From: Pratylenchus scribneri
Taxonomy: Eukaryota; Nematoda; Chromadorea; Rhabditida; Pratylenchidae
Length of the DNA stretch: 64,000 nucleotides
NCBI GenBank assembly: GCA_030063045.1
Contig: JAQSEB010000019.1
Location: forward strand, 2,232,001-2,296,000
Reading direction: 5' to 3'
Both the position numbers and the translations under genes were made by a program. Below are positions 28,400-42,900 of this stretch, piece after piece (positions within the stretch are counted from its first letter, which is position 1; every line of letters starts with the position of its first letter). The notes beneath the pieces were generated by a model. The model did not search any database. It was given only the letters and a program-made list of their open reading frames with translations, and was not told where the DNA came from.

Positions 28400-31300
28400 A
28401 AAAAAATACATTTCCATTAGCGATCGCCTGGCTTTCTATAAATTTAAAATCTATAAAATCAATTAAAATTATTGCTGAATTATCTATGCAAATGTAAACT
28501 AAAATTTTATATTTTGAAAAATCTTAAAAATTATAAATTTTTTTTGCAATTAATTTTCTATTCTCAAGCTTCAAAAAAATACACTTCCATTAGTGATCGC
28601 CTGGCTTTCTATAAATTTAAAATCTATAAAATCAATTAAAATTATTGCTGAATTATCTATGCAAATGTAATCTAAAATTTTATATTTTGAAAAATCTTAA
28701 AAATTATAAATTTTTTTTGCAATTAATTTTCTATTCTCAAGCTTCAAAAAAATACACTTCCATTAGTGATCGCCTGGCTTTCTATAAATTTAAAATCTAT
28801 AAAATCAATTAAAATCATTGCTGAATTATCTATGCAAATGTAATCTAAAATTTTATATTTTGAAAAATCTTAAAATTTCTAAATATTTTAGTCATTAATT
28901 TCCTATTCTCAAGCTTCAAAAAAATACACTTCCATTAGTGATCGCCTGGCTATCTATAAATTTAAAATCTATAAAATCAATTAAAATCATTGCTGAATTA
29001 TCTATGCAAATGTAATCTAAAATTTTATATTTTGAAAAATCTTAAAATTTCTAAATATTTTAGTCATTAATTTTCTATTCTCAAGCTTCAAAAAAATACA
29101 CTTCCATTAGTGATCGCCTGGCTTTCTATAAATTTAAAATCTATAAAATCAATTAAAATCATTGCTGAATTATCTATGCAAATGTAATCTAAAATTTTAT
29201 ATTTTGAAAAATCTTAAAAATTATAAATTTTTTTTGCAATTAATTTTCTATTCTCAAGCTTCAAAAAAATACACTTCCATTAGTGATCGCCTGGCTTTCT
29301 ATAAATTTAAAATCTATAAAATCAATTAAAATCATTGCTGAATTATCTATGCAAATGTAATCTAAAATTTTATATTTTGAAAAATCTTAAAATTTCTAAA
29401 TATTTTAGTCATTAATTTCCTATTCTCAAGCTTCAAAAAAATACACTTCCATTAGTGATCGCCTGGCTATCTATAAATTTAAAATCTATAAAATCAATTA
29501 AAATCATTGCTGAATTATCTATGCAAATGTAATCTAAAATTTTATATTTTGAAAAATCTTAAAAATTATAAAATTTTCTTGCAATTAATTTTCTATTCTC
29601 AAGCTTCAAAAAAATACACTTCCATTAGTGATCGCCTGGCTATCTATAAATTTAAAATCTATAAAATCAATTAAAATCATTGCTGAATTATCTATGCAAA
29701 TGTAATCTAAAATTTTATATTTTGAAAAATCTTAAAAATTATAAAATTTTCTTGCAATTAATTTTCTATTCTCAAGCTTCAAAAAAATACATTTCCATTA
29801 GCGATCGCCTGGCTTTCTATAAATTTAAAATCTATAAAATCAATTAAAATTATTGCTGAATTATCTATGCAAATGTAATCTAAAATTTTATATTTTGAAA
29901 AATCTTAAAAATTATAAATTTTTTTTGCAATTAATTTTCTATTCTCAAGCTTCAAAAAAATACACTTCCATTAGTGATCGCCTGGCTTTCTATAAATTTA
30001 AAATCTATAAAATCAATTAAAATCATTGCTGAATTATCTATGCAAATGTAATCTAAAATTTTATATTTTGAAAAATCTTAAAATTTCTAAATATTTTAGT
30101 CATTAATTTCCTATTCTCAAGCTTCAAAAAATACACTTCCATTAGTGATCGCCTGGCTATCTATAAATTTAAAATCTATAAAATCAATTAAAATCATTGC
30201 TGAATTATCTATGCAAATGTAATCTAAAATTTTATATTTTGAAAAATCTTAAAATTTCTAAATATTTTAGTCATTAATTTCCTATTCTCAAGCTTCAAAA
30301 AAATACACTTCCATTAGTGATCGCCTGGCTTTCTATAAATTTAAAATCTATAAAATCAATTAAAATTATTGCTGAATTATCTATGCAAATGTAATCTAAA
30401 ATTTTATATTTTGAAAAATCTTAAAAATTATAAATTTTTTTTGCAATTAATTTTCTATTCTCAAGCTTCAAAAAAATACACTTCCATTAGTGATCGCCTG
30501 GCTTTCTATAAATTTAAAATCTATAAAATCAATTAAAATCATTGCTGAATTATCTATGCAAATGTAATCTAAAATTTTATATTTTGAAAAATCTTAAAAT
30601 TTCTAAATATTTTAGTCATTAATTTCCTATTCTCAAGCTTCAAAAAAATACACTTCCATTAGTGATCGCCTGGCTATCTATAAATTTAAAATCTATAAAA
30701 TCAATTAAAATCATTGCTGAATTATCTATGCAAATGTAATCTAAAATTTTATATTTTGAAAAATCTTAAAATTTCTAAATATTTTAGTCATTAATTTTCT
30801 ATTCTCAAGCTTCAAAAAAATACACTTCCATTAGTGATCGCCTGGCTTTCTATAAATTTAAAATCTATAAAATCAATTAAAATCATTGCTGAATTATCTA
30901 TGCAAATGTAATCTAAAATTTTATATTTTGAAAAATCTTAAAAATTATAAATTTTTTTTGCAATTAATTTTCTATTCTCAAGCTTCAAAAAAATACACTT
31001 CCATTAGTGATCGCCTGGCTTTCTATAAATTTAAAATCTATAAAATCAATTAAAATCATTGCTGAATTATCTATGCAAATGTAATCTAAAATTTTATATT
31101 TTGAAAAATCTTAAAATTTCTAAATATTTTAGTCATTAATTTCCTATTCTCAAGCTTCAAAAAAATACACTTCCATTAGTGATCGCCTGGCTATCTATAA
31201 ATTTAAAATCTATAAAATCAATTAAAATCATTGCTGAATTATCTATGCAAATGTAATCTAAAATTTTATATTTTGAAAAATCTTAAAAATTATAAAATTT

Positions 31301-32050
31301 TCTTGCAATTAATTTTCTATTCTCAAGCTTCAAAAAAATACACTTCCATTAGTGATCGCCTGGCTATCTATAAATTTAAAATCTATAAAATCAATTAAAA
31401 TCATTGCTGAATTATCTATGCAAATGTAATCTAAAATTTTATATTTTGAAAAATCTTAAAAATTATAAAATTTTCTTGCAATTAATTTTCTATTCTCAAG
31501 CTTCAAAAAAATACATTTCCATTAGCGATCGCCTGGCTTTCTATAAATTTAAAATCTATAAAATCAATTAAAATTATTGCTGAATTATCTATGCAAATGT
31601 AATCTAAAATTTTATATTTTGAAAAATCTTAAAAATTATAAATTTTTTTTGCAATTAATTTTCTATTCTCAAGCTTCAAAAAAATACACTTCCATTAGTG
31701 ATCGCCTGGCTTTCTATAAATTTAAAATCTATAAAATCAATTAAAATCATTGCTGAATTATCTATGCAAATGTAATCTAAAATTTTATATTTTGAAAAAT
31801 CTTAAAATTTCTAAATATTTTAGTCATTAATTTCCTATTCTCAAGCTTCAAAAAATACACTTCCATTAGTGATCGCCTGGCTATCTATAAATTTAAAATC
31901 TATAAAATCAATTAAAATCATTGCTGAATTATCTATGCAAATGTAATCTAAAATTTTATATTTTGAAAAATCTTAAAATTTCTAAATATTTTAGTCATTA
32001 ATTTCCTATTCTCAAGCTTCAAAAAAATACACTTCCATTAGTGATCGCCT
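28400..32050. repeat. Octamer/decamer higher-order repeat (1,381 and 1,724 bp)
   Basis: The variant ACATTTCCATTAGCGATCGC marks 28,411, 29,792 and 31,516. Spacing is 1,381 bp (8 monomers) and 1,724 bp (10 monomers). The monomer order after each mark is shared: a TATTGCTG unit with ATTATAAATTTTTTTT, then TTTCTAAATATTTTAG units. The second and third copies also share a unit with a one-base-shorter A run, so they are the closer pair. Confidence 0.85.
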
Positions 32051-35000
32051 GGCTATCTATAAATTTAAAATCTATAAAATCAATTAAAATCATTGCTGAA
32101 ATATCTATGCAATTGTAATCGAATATTTTATATTTTGAAAAATCTTAAAATTTATAAATATTCTAGTCATTAATTTTCTATTCTCAAGTCTCAAAAAAAA
32201 AATACACTTCCATTAACGATCGCCTGGCTATCTATAAATTTAAAAACTATAAAATCAATTAAAATCATTGCTGAAATATCTATGCATTTATAATCGAATA
32301 TTTTATATTTTGAAAAATCTTAAAAATTATAAAATTTTCTTGCAATTAATTTTTTTATTCTCAAGCTTCAAAAAAATACACTTCCATTAGTGATCGCCTG
32401 GCTATCTATAAATTTAAAATCTATAAAATCAATTAAAATCATTGCTGAATTATCTATGCAAATGTAATCTAAAATTTTATATTTTGAAAAATCTTAAAAA
32501 TTATAAAATTTTCTTGCAATTAATTTTCTATCCTCAAGCTTCAAAAAAATACACTTCCATTAGTGATCGCCTGGCTATCTATAAATTTAAAATCTATAAA
32601 ATCAATTAAAATCATTGCTGAATTATCTATGCAAATGTAATCTAAAATTTTATATTTTGAAAAATCTTAAAAATTATAAAATTTTCTTGCAATTAATTTT
32701 CTATCCTCAAGCTTCAAAAAAATACACTTCCATTAGTGATCGCCTGGCTATCTATAAATTTAAAATCAATTAAAATCATTGCTGAAATATCTATGCAAAT
32801 GTAATCTAAAATTTTATATTTTGAAAAATCTTAAAAATTATAAAATTTTCTTGCAATTAATTTTCTATCCTCAAGCTTCAAAAAAATACACTTCCATTAG
32901 TGATCGCCTGGCTATCTATAAATTTAAAATCAATTAAAATCATTGCTGAAATATCTATGCATTTATAATCGAATATTTTATATTTTGAAAAATCTTAAAA
33001 ATTATAAATTTTTTTTGCAATTAATTTTCTATTCTCAAGCTTCAAAAAATACACTTCCATTAGTGATCGCCTGGCTATCTATAAATTTAAAATCTATAAA
33101 ATCAATTAAAATCATTGCTGAATTATCTATGCAAATGTAATCTAAAATTTTATATTTTGAAAAATCTTAAAATTTCTAAATATTTTAGTCATTAATTTCC
33201 TATTCTCAAGCTTCAAAAAAATACACTTCCATTAGTGATCGCCTGGCTATCTATAAATATAAAATCTATAAAATCAATTAAAATCATTGCTGAAATATCT
33301 ATGCATTTATAATCGAATATTTTATATTTTGAAAAATCTTAAAAATTATAAAATTTTCTTGCAATTAATTTTCTATTCTCAAGCTTCAAAAAAATACACT
33401 TCCATTAGTGATCGCCTGGCTATCTATAAATTTAAAATGTATAAAATCAATTAAAATCATTGCTGAATTATCTATGCAAATGTAATCTAAAATTTTATAT
33501 TTTGAAAAATCTTAAAATTTCTAAATATTTTAGTCATTAATTTCCTATTCTCAAACTTCAAAAAAATACATTTCCATTAGTGATCGCCTGGCTTTCTATA
33601 AATTTAAAATCTATAAAATCAATTAAAATTATTGCTGAATTATCTATGCAAATGTAATCGAATATTTTATATTTTGAAAAATCTTAAAAATTATAAAATT
33701 TTCTTGCAATTAATTTTCTATTCTCAAGCTTCAAAAAAATAAACTTCCATTAGTGATCGTCTGGCTATCTATAAATTTAAAATCTATAAAATCAATTAAA
33801 ATCATTGCTGAAATATCTATGCATTTATAATCGAATATTTTATATTTTGAAAAATCTTAAAAATTATAAAATTTTCTTGCAATTAATTTTCTATTCTCAA
33901 GCTTCAAAAAAATACACTTCCATTAGTGATCGCCTGGCTATCTATAAATTTAAAATCTATAAAATCAATTAAAATCATTGCTGAATTATCTATGCAAATG
34001 TAATCGAATATTTTATATTTTGAAAAATCTTAAAAATTATAAAATTTTCTTGCAATTAATTTTCTATTCTCAAGCTTCAAAAAATACACTTCCATTAGTG
34101 ATCGCCTGGCTATCTATAAATTTAAAATCTATAAAATCAATTAAAATCATTGCTGAAATATCTATGCAATTGTAATCGAATATTTTATATTTTGAAAAAT
34201 CTTAAAAATTATAAAATTTTCTTGCAATTAATTTTCTATTCTTAAGTCTCAAAAAAATACACTTCCATTAGCGATCGCCTGGCTTTCTATAAATTTAAAA
34301 TCTATAAAATCAATTAAAATCATTGCTGAATTATCTATGCAAATGTAATCTAAAATTTTATATTTTGAAAAATCTTAAAATTTCTAAATATTTTAGTCAT
34401 TAATTTCCTATTCTCAAGCTTCAAAAAAATACACTTCCATTAGTGATCGCCTGGCTATCTATAAATTTAAAATCTATAAAATCAATTAAAATCATTGTTG
34501 AATTATCAATGCAAATGTAATCTAAAATTTTATATTTTGAAAAATCTTAAAATTTCTAAATATTTTAGTCATTAATTTCCTATTCTCAAGCTTCAAAAAA
34601 ATACACTTCCATTAGTGATCGCCTGGCTATCTATAAATTTAAAATCTATAAAATCAATTAAAATCATTGCTGAATTATCTATGCAAATGTAATCTAAAAT
34701 TTTATATTTTGAAAAATCTTAAAATTTCTAAATATTTTAGTCATTAATTTCCTATTCTCAAGCTTCAAAAAAATACACTTCCATTAGTGATCGCCTGGCT
34801 ATCTATAAATTTAAAATCTATAAAATCAATTAAAATCATTGCTGAAATATCTATGCAATTGTAATCGAATATTTTATATTTTGAAAAATCTTAAAAATTA
34901 TAAAATTTTCTTGCAATTAATTTTCTATTCTTAAGTCTCAAAAAAATACACTTCCATTAGCGATCGCCTGGCTTTCTATAAATTTAAAATCTATAAAATC

Positions 35001-38000
35001 AATTAAAATCATTGCTGAATTATCTATGCAAATGTAATCTAAAATTTTATATTTTGAAAAATCTTAAAATTTCTAAATATTTTAGTCATTAATTTCCTAT
35101 TCTCAAACTTCAAAAAAATACATTTCCATTAGTGATCGCCTGGCTTTCTATAAATTTAAAATCTATAAAATCAATTAAAATCATTGCTGAAATATCTATG
35201 CAATTGTAATCGAATATTTTATATTTTGAAAAATCTTAAAAATTATAAAATTTTCTTGCAATTAATTTTCTATTCTTAAGTCTCAAAAAAATACACTTCC
35301 ATTAGTGATCGCCTGGCTATCTATAAATTTAAAATCTATAAAATCAATTAAAATCATTGCTGAATTATCTATGCAAATGTAATCTAAAATTTTATATTTT
35401 GAAAAATCTTAAAATTTCTAAATATTTTAGTCATTAATTTCCTATTCTCAAGCTTCAAAAAAATACACTTCCATTAGTGATCGCCTGGCTATCTATAAAT
35501 TTAAGATCTATAAAATCAATTAAAATCATTGCTGAATTATCTATGCAAATGTAATCTAAAATTTTATATTTTGAAAAATCTTAAAATTTCTAAATATTTT
35601 AGTCATTAATTTCCTATTCTCAAGCTTCAAAAAAATACACTTCCATTAGTGATCGCCTGGCTATCTATAAATTTAAAATCTATAAAATCAATTAAAATCA
35701 TTGCTGAAATATCTATGCAAATGTAATCTAAAATTTTATATTTTGAAAAATCTTAAAAATTATAAAATTTTCTTGCAATTAATTTTCTATTCTCAAGCTT
35801 CAAAAAATACACTTCCATTAGTGATCGCCTGGCTATCTATAAATTTAAAATCTATAAAATCAATTAAAATCATTGCTGAAATATCTATGCAATTGTAATC
35901 GAATATTTTATATTTTGAAAAATCTTAAAAATTATAAAATTTTCTTGCAATTAATTTTCTATTCTTAAGTCTCAAAAAAATACACTTCCATTAGCGATCG
36001 CCTGGCTTTCTATAAATTTAAAATCTATAAAATCAATTAAAATCATTGCTGAATTATCTATGCAAATGTAATCTAAAATTTTATATTTTGAAAAATCTTA
36101 AAATTTCTAAATATTTTAGTCATTAATTTCCTATTCTCAAACTTCAAAAAAATACATTTCCATTAGTGATCGCCTGGCTTTCTATAAATTTAAAATCTAT
36201 AAAATCAATTAAAATCATTGCTGAATTATCTATGCAAATGTAATCTAAAATTTTATATTTTGAAAAATCTTAAAATTTCTAAATATTTTAGTCTTAATTT
36301 TCTATTCTCAAGCTTCAAAAAAATACACTTCCATTAGTGATCGCCTGGCTATCTATAAATTTAAAATCTATAAAATCAATTAAAATCTTTGCTGAATTAT
36401 CTATGCAAATGTAATCTAAAATTTTATATTTTGAAAAATCTTAAAATTTCTAAATATTTTAGTCATTAATTTCCTATTCTCAAGCTTCAAAAAAATACAC
36501 TTCCATTAGTGATCGCCTGGCTATCTATAAATTTAAAATCTATAAAATCAATTAAAATCATTGCTGAATTATCTATGCAAATGTAATCTAAAATTTTATA
36601 TTTTGAAAAATCTTAAAATTTCTAAATATTTTAGTCATTAATTTCCTATTCTCAAGCTTCAAAAAAATACACTTCCATTAGTGATCGCCTGGCTATCTAT
36701 AAATTTAAAATCTATAAAATCAATTAAAATCATTGCTGAATTATCTATGCAAATGTAATCTAAAATTTTATATTTTGAAAAATCTTAAAATTTCTAAATA
36801 TTTTAGTCATTAATTTCCTATTCTCAAGCTTCAAAAAAATACACTTCCATTAGTGATCGCCTGGCTATCTATAAATTTAAAATCTATAAAATCAATTAAA
36901 ATCATTGCTGAATTATCTATGCAAATGTAATCTAAAATTTTATATTTTGAAAAATCTTAAAAATTATAAATTTTCTTGCAATTAATTTTCTATTCTCAAA
37001 CTTCAAAAAAATACACTTCCATTAGTGATCGCCTGGCTATCTATAAATTTAAAATCTATAAAATCAATTAAAATCATTGCTGAAATATCTATGCATTTAT
37101 AATCGAATATTTTATATTTTGAAAAATCTTAAAATTTCTAAATATTTTAGTCATTAATTTCCTATTCTCAAGCTTCAAAAAAATACACTTCCATTAGTGA
37201 GCCTGGCTTTCTATAAATTTAAAATCTATAAAATCAATTAAAATCATTGCTGAAATATCTATGCATTTATAATCGAATATTTTATATTTTGAAAAATCTT
37301 AAAATTTCTAAATATTTTAGTCATTAATTTCCTATTCTCAAGCTTCAAAAAAATACACTTCCATTAGTGATCGCCTGGCTATCTATAAATTTAAAATCTA
37401 TAAAATCAATTAAAATCATTGCTGAATTATCTATGCATTTATAATCGAATATTTTATATTTTGAAAAATCTTAAAAATTATAAAATTTTCTTGCAATTAA
37501 TTTTTTATTCTCAAGTCTCAAAAAAATACACATCCATTAGTGATCGCCTGGCTATCTATAAATTTAAAATCTATAAAATCAATTAAAATCATTGCTGAAA
37601 TATCTATGCATTTATAATCGAATATTTTATATTTTGAAAAATCTTAAAAATTATAAAATTTTCTTGCAATTAATTTTTTATTCTCAAGCTTCAAAAAAAT
37701 ACACTTCCATTAGTGATCGCCTGGCTATCTATAAATTTAAAATCTATAAAATCAATTAAAATCATTGCTGAATTATCTATGCAAATGTAATCTAAAATTT
37801 TATATTTTGAAAAATCTTAAAATTTCTAAATATTTTAGTCATTAATTTCCTATTCTCAAGCTTCAAAAAAATACACTTCCATTAGTGATCGCCTGGCTAT
37901 CTATAAATTTAAGATCTATAAAATCAATTAAAATCATTGCTGAATTATCTATGCAAATGTAATCTAAAATTTTATATTTTGAAAAATCTTAAAATTTCTA

Positions 38001-39049
38001 AATATTTTAGTCATTAATTTCCTATTCTCAAGCTTCAAAAAAATACACTTCCATTAGTGATCGCCTGGCTATCTATAAATCTAAAATCTATAAAATCAAT
38101 TAAAATCATTGCTGAATTATCTATGCAAATGTAATCTAAAATTTTATATTTTGAAAAATCTTAAAAATTATAAATTTTCTTGCAATTAATTTCCTATTCT
38201 CAAGCTTCAAAAAAATACACTTCCATTAGTGATCGCCTGGCTATCTATAAATTTAAAATCTATAAAATCAATTAAAATCATTGCTGAAATATCTATGCAA
38301 TTGTAATCGAATATTTTATATTTTGAAAAATCTTAAAAATTATAAAATTTTCTTGCAATTAATTTTCTATTCTTAAGTCTCAAAAAAATACACTTCCATT
38401 AGCGATCGCCTGGCTTTCTATAAATTTAAAATCTATAAAATCAATTAAAATCATTGCTGAATTATCTATGCAAATGTAATCTAAAATTTTATATTTTGAA
38501 AAATCTTAAAATTTCTAAATATTTTAGTCATTAATTTCCTATTCTCAAACTTCAAAAAAATACATTTCCATTAGTGATCGCCTGGCTTTCTATAAATTTA
38601 AAATCTATAAAATCAATTAAAATCATTGCTGAATTATCTATGCAAATGTAATCTAAAATTTTATATTTTGAAAAATCTTAAAATTTCTAAATATTTTAGT
38701 CATTAATTTCCTATTCTCAAGCTTCAAAAAAATACACTTCCATTAGTGATCGCCTGGCTATCTATAAATTTAAAATCTATAAAATCAATTAAAATCATTG
38801 CTGAAATATCTATGCATTTATAATCGAATATTTTATATTTTGAAAAATCTTAAAAATTATAAATTTTTTTTGCAATTAATTTTCTATTCTCAAGCTTCAA
38901 AAAAATACACTTCCATTAGTGATCGCCTGGCTATCTATAAATTTAAAATCTATAAAATCAATTAAAATCATTGCTGAAATAACTATGCATTTATAATCGA
39001 ATATTTTATATTTTGAAAAATCTTAAAAAAAATTATAAAATTTTCTTGC

Positions 39050-42000
39050 AATTAATTTTCTATTCTCAAGTCTCAAAAAAATACACTTCCATTAGCGATC
39101 GCCTGGCTATCTATAAATTTAAAATCTATAAAATCAATTAAAATCATTGCTGAAATATCTATGCATTTATAATCGAATATTTTATATTTTGAAAAATCTT
39201 AAAATTTATAAATATTCTAGTCATTAATTTTCTATTCTCAAGTCTCAAAAAAATACACTTCCATTAGCGATCGCCTGGCTTTCTATAAATTTAAAATCTA
39301 TAAAATCAATTAAAATCATTGCTGAAATATCTATGCAATTGTAATCTAATATTTTATATTTTGAAAAATCTTAAAATTTATAAATATTCTAGTCATTAAT
39401 TTTCTATTCTCAAGTCTCAAAAAAATACACTTCCATTAGTGATCGCCTAGCTATCTATAAATTTAAAAACTATAAAATCAATTAAAATCATTGCTGAAAT
39501 ATCTATGCATTTATAATCGAATATTTTATATTTTGAAAAATCTTAAAATTTATAAATATTCTAGTCATTAATTTTCTATTCTCAAGTCTCAAAAAAATAC
39601 ACTTCCATTAGTGATCGCCTGGCTATCTATAAATTTAAAATCTATAAAATCAATTAAAATCATTGCTGAAATATCTATGCATTTATAATCGAATATTTTA
39701 TATTTTGAAAAATCTTAAAATTTATAAATATTCTAGTCATTAATTTTCTATTCTCAAGTCTCAAAAAATACAATTCCATTAACGATCGCATGGCTATCTA
39801 TAAATTTAAAATCTATAAAATCAATTAAAATCATTGCTGAAATATCTATGCAATTGTAATCGAATATTTTATATTTTGAAAAATCTTAAAAATTATAAAT
39901 TTTCTAGTCATTAATTTTCTATTCTCAAGTCTCAAAAAAATACACTTCCATTAGTGATCGCCTGGCTATCTATAAATTTAAAATCTATAAAATCAATTAA
40001 AATCATTGCTGAAATATCTATGCAATTGTAATCGAATATTTTATATTTTGAAAAATCTTAAAATTTATAAATATTCTAGTCATTAATTTTCTATTCTCAA
40101 GTCTCAAAAAATACACTTCCATTAACGATCGCATGGCTATCTATAAATTTAAAATCTATAAAATCAATTAAAATCATTGCTGAAATATCTATGCATTTAT
40201 AATCGAATATTTTATATTTTGAAAAATCTTAAAAATTATAAATATTCTAGTCATTAATTTTCTATTCTCAAGTCTCAAAAAAATACACTTCCATTAGTGA
40301 TCGCCTAGCTATCTATAAATTTAAAAACTATAAAATCAATTAAAATCATTGCTGAAATATCTATGCAATTGTAATCGAATATTTTATATTTTGAAAAATC
40401 TTAAAATTTATAAATATTCTAGTCATTAATTTTCTATTCTCAAGTCTCAAAAAAATACACTTCCATTAGTGATCGCCTAGCTATCTATAAATTTAAAAAC
40501 TATAAAATCAATTAAAATCATTGCTGAAATATCTATGCAATTGTAATCGAATATTTTATATTTTGAAAAATCTTAAATTATAAATATTCTAGTCATTAAT
40601 TTTCTATTCTCAAGTCTCAAAAAAATAACTTCCATTAGTGATCGCCTGGCTATCTATAAATTTAAAATCTATAAAATCAATTAAAATCATTGCTGAAATA
40701 TCTATGCAATTGTAATCGAATATTTTATATTTTGAAAAATCTTAAAATTTATAAATATTCTAGTCATTAATTTTCTATTCTCAAGTCTCAAAAAAATACA
40801 CTTCCATTAGTGATCGCCTGGCTTTCTATAAATTTAAAATCTATAAAATCAATTAAAATCATTTCTGAATTATCTATGCAAATGTAATCGAATATTTTAT
40901 ATTTTGAAAAATCTTAAAAATTATAAATATTCTAGTCATTAATTTTCTATTCTCAAGTCTCAAAAAAATACACTTCCATTAGTGATCGCCTGGCTATCTA
41001 TAAATTTAAAATCTATAAAATCAATTAAAATCATTGCTGAAATATCTATGCAATTGTAATCGAATATTTTATATTTTGAAAAATCTTAAAATTTATAAAT
41101 ATTCTAGTCATTAATTTTCTATTCTCAAGTCTCAAAAAAATAACTTCCATTAGTGATCGCCTGGCTATCTATAAATTTAAAATCTATAAAATCAATTAAA
41201 ATCATTGCTGAAATATCTATGCAATTGTAATCGAATATTTTATATTTTGAAAAATCTTAAAATTTATAAATATTCTAGTCATTAATTTTCTATTCTCAAG
41301 TCTCAAAAAAATACACTTCCATTAGTGATCGCCTAGCTATCTATAAATTTAAAATCTATAAAATCAATTAAAATCATTGCTGAAATATCTATGCAATTGT
41401 AATCGAATATTTTATATTTTGAAAAATCTTAAAATTTATAAATATTCTAGTCATTAATTTTCTATTCTCAAGTCTCAAAAAAATACACTTCCATTAGTGA
41501 TCGCCTGGCTATCTATAAATTTAAAATCTATAAAATCAATTAAAATCATTGCTGAAATATCTATGCAATTGTAATCGAATATTTTATATTTTGAAAAATC
41601 TTAAAATTTATAAATATTCTAGTCATTAATTTTCTATTCTCAAGTCTCAAAAAAATACACTTCCATTAGTGATCGCCTGGCTATCTATAAATTTAAAATC
41701 TATAAAATCAATTAAAATCATTGCTGAAATATCTATGCAATTGTAATCGAATATTTTATATTTTGAAAAATCTTAAAATTTATAAATATTCTAGTCATTA
41801 ATTTTCTATTCTCAAGTCTCAAAAAAATACACTTCCATTAGTGATCGCCTAGCTATCTATAAATTTAAAATCTATAAAATCAATTAAAATCATTGCTGAA
41901 ATATCTATGCAATTGTAATCGAATATTTTATATTTTGAAAAATCTTAAAATTTATAAATATTCTAGTCATTAATTTTCTATTCTCAAGTCTCAAAAAAAT

Positions 42001-42900
42001 AACTTCCATTAGCGATCGCCTGGCTTTCTATAAATTTAAAATCTATAAAATCAATTAAAATCATTTCTGAATTATCTATGCAAATGTAATCGAATATTTT
42101 ATATTTTGAAAAATCTTAAAAATTATAAATATTCTAGTCATTAATTTTCTATTCTCAAGTCTCAAAAAAATACACTTCCATTAGTGATCGCCTGGCTATC
42201 TATAAATTTAAAATCTATAAAATCAATTAAAATCATTGCTGAAATATCTATGCAATTGTAATCGAATATTTTATATTTTGAAAAATCTTAAAATTTATAA
42301 ATATTCTAGTCATTAATTTTCTATTCTCAAGTCTCAAAAAATACACTTCCATTAACGATCGCATGGCTATCTATAAATTTAAAATCTATAAAATCAATTA
42401 AAATCATTGCTGAAATATCTATGCATTTATAATCGAATATTTTATATTTTGAAAAATCTTAAAAATTATAAATATTCTAGTCATTAATTTTCTATTCTCA
42501 AGTCTCAAAAAAATACACTTCCATTAGCGATCGCCTGGCTTTCTATAAATTTAAAATCTATAAAATCAATTAAAATCATTTCTGAATTATCTATGCAAAT
42601 GTAATCGAATATTTTATATTTTGAAAAATCTTAAAAATTATAAATATTCTAGTCATTAATTTTCTATTCTCAAGTCTCAAAAAAATACACTTCCATTAGT
42701 GATCGCCTGGCTATCTATAAATTTAAAATCTATAAAATCAATTAAAATCATTGCTGAAATATCTATGCAATTGTAATCGAATATTTTATATTTTGAAAAA
42801 TCTTAAAATTTATAAATATTCTAGTCATTAATTTTCTATTCTCAAGTCTCAAAAAATACACTTCCATTAACGATCGCATAGCTATCTATAAATTTAAAAT
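39050..42900. repeat. Homogeneous CAAGTCTC satellite subdomain
   Basis: Almost every monomer here carries TTTATAAATATTCTAGTCATT and CTCAAGTCTCAAAA, mostly with ATATCTATGCAATTG. The CAAGTCTC variant is mixed with CAAGCTTC elsewhere, so this is a separately homogenised block of about 22 monomers. It is bounded on the right by older-looking mixed monomers (42,900-43,897). Confidence 0.8.

Noticed and set aside
5186..35898. Repeated 63-72-residue plus-strand frames within the satellite
   Set aside because: They recur with the monomer, span a unit boundary and exist only where a one-base change in the A run keeps the frame; no start context, codon bias or conservation argues for translation.
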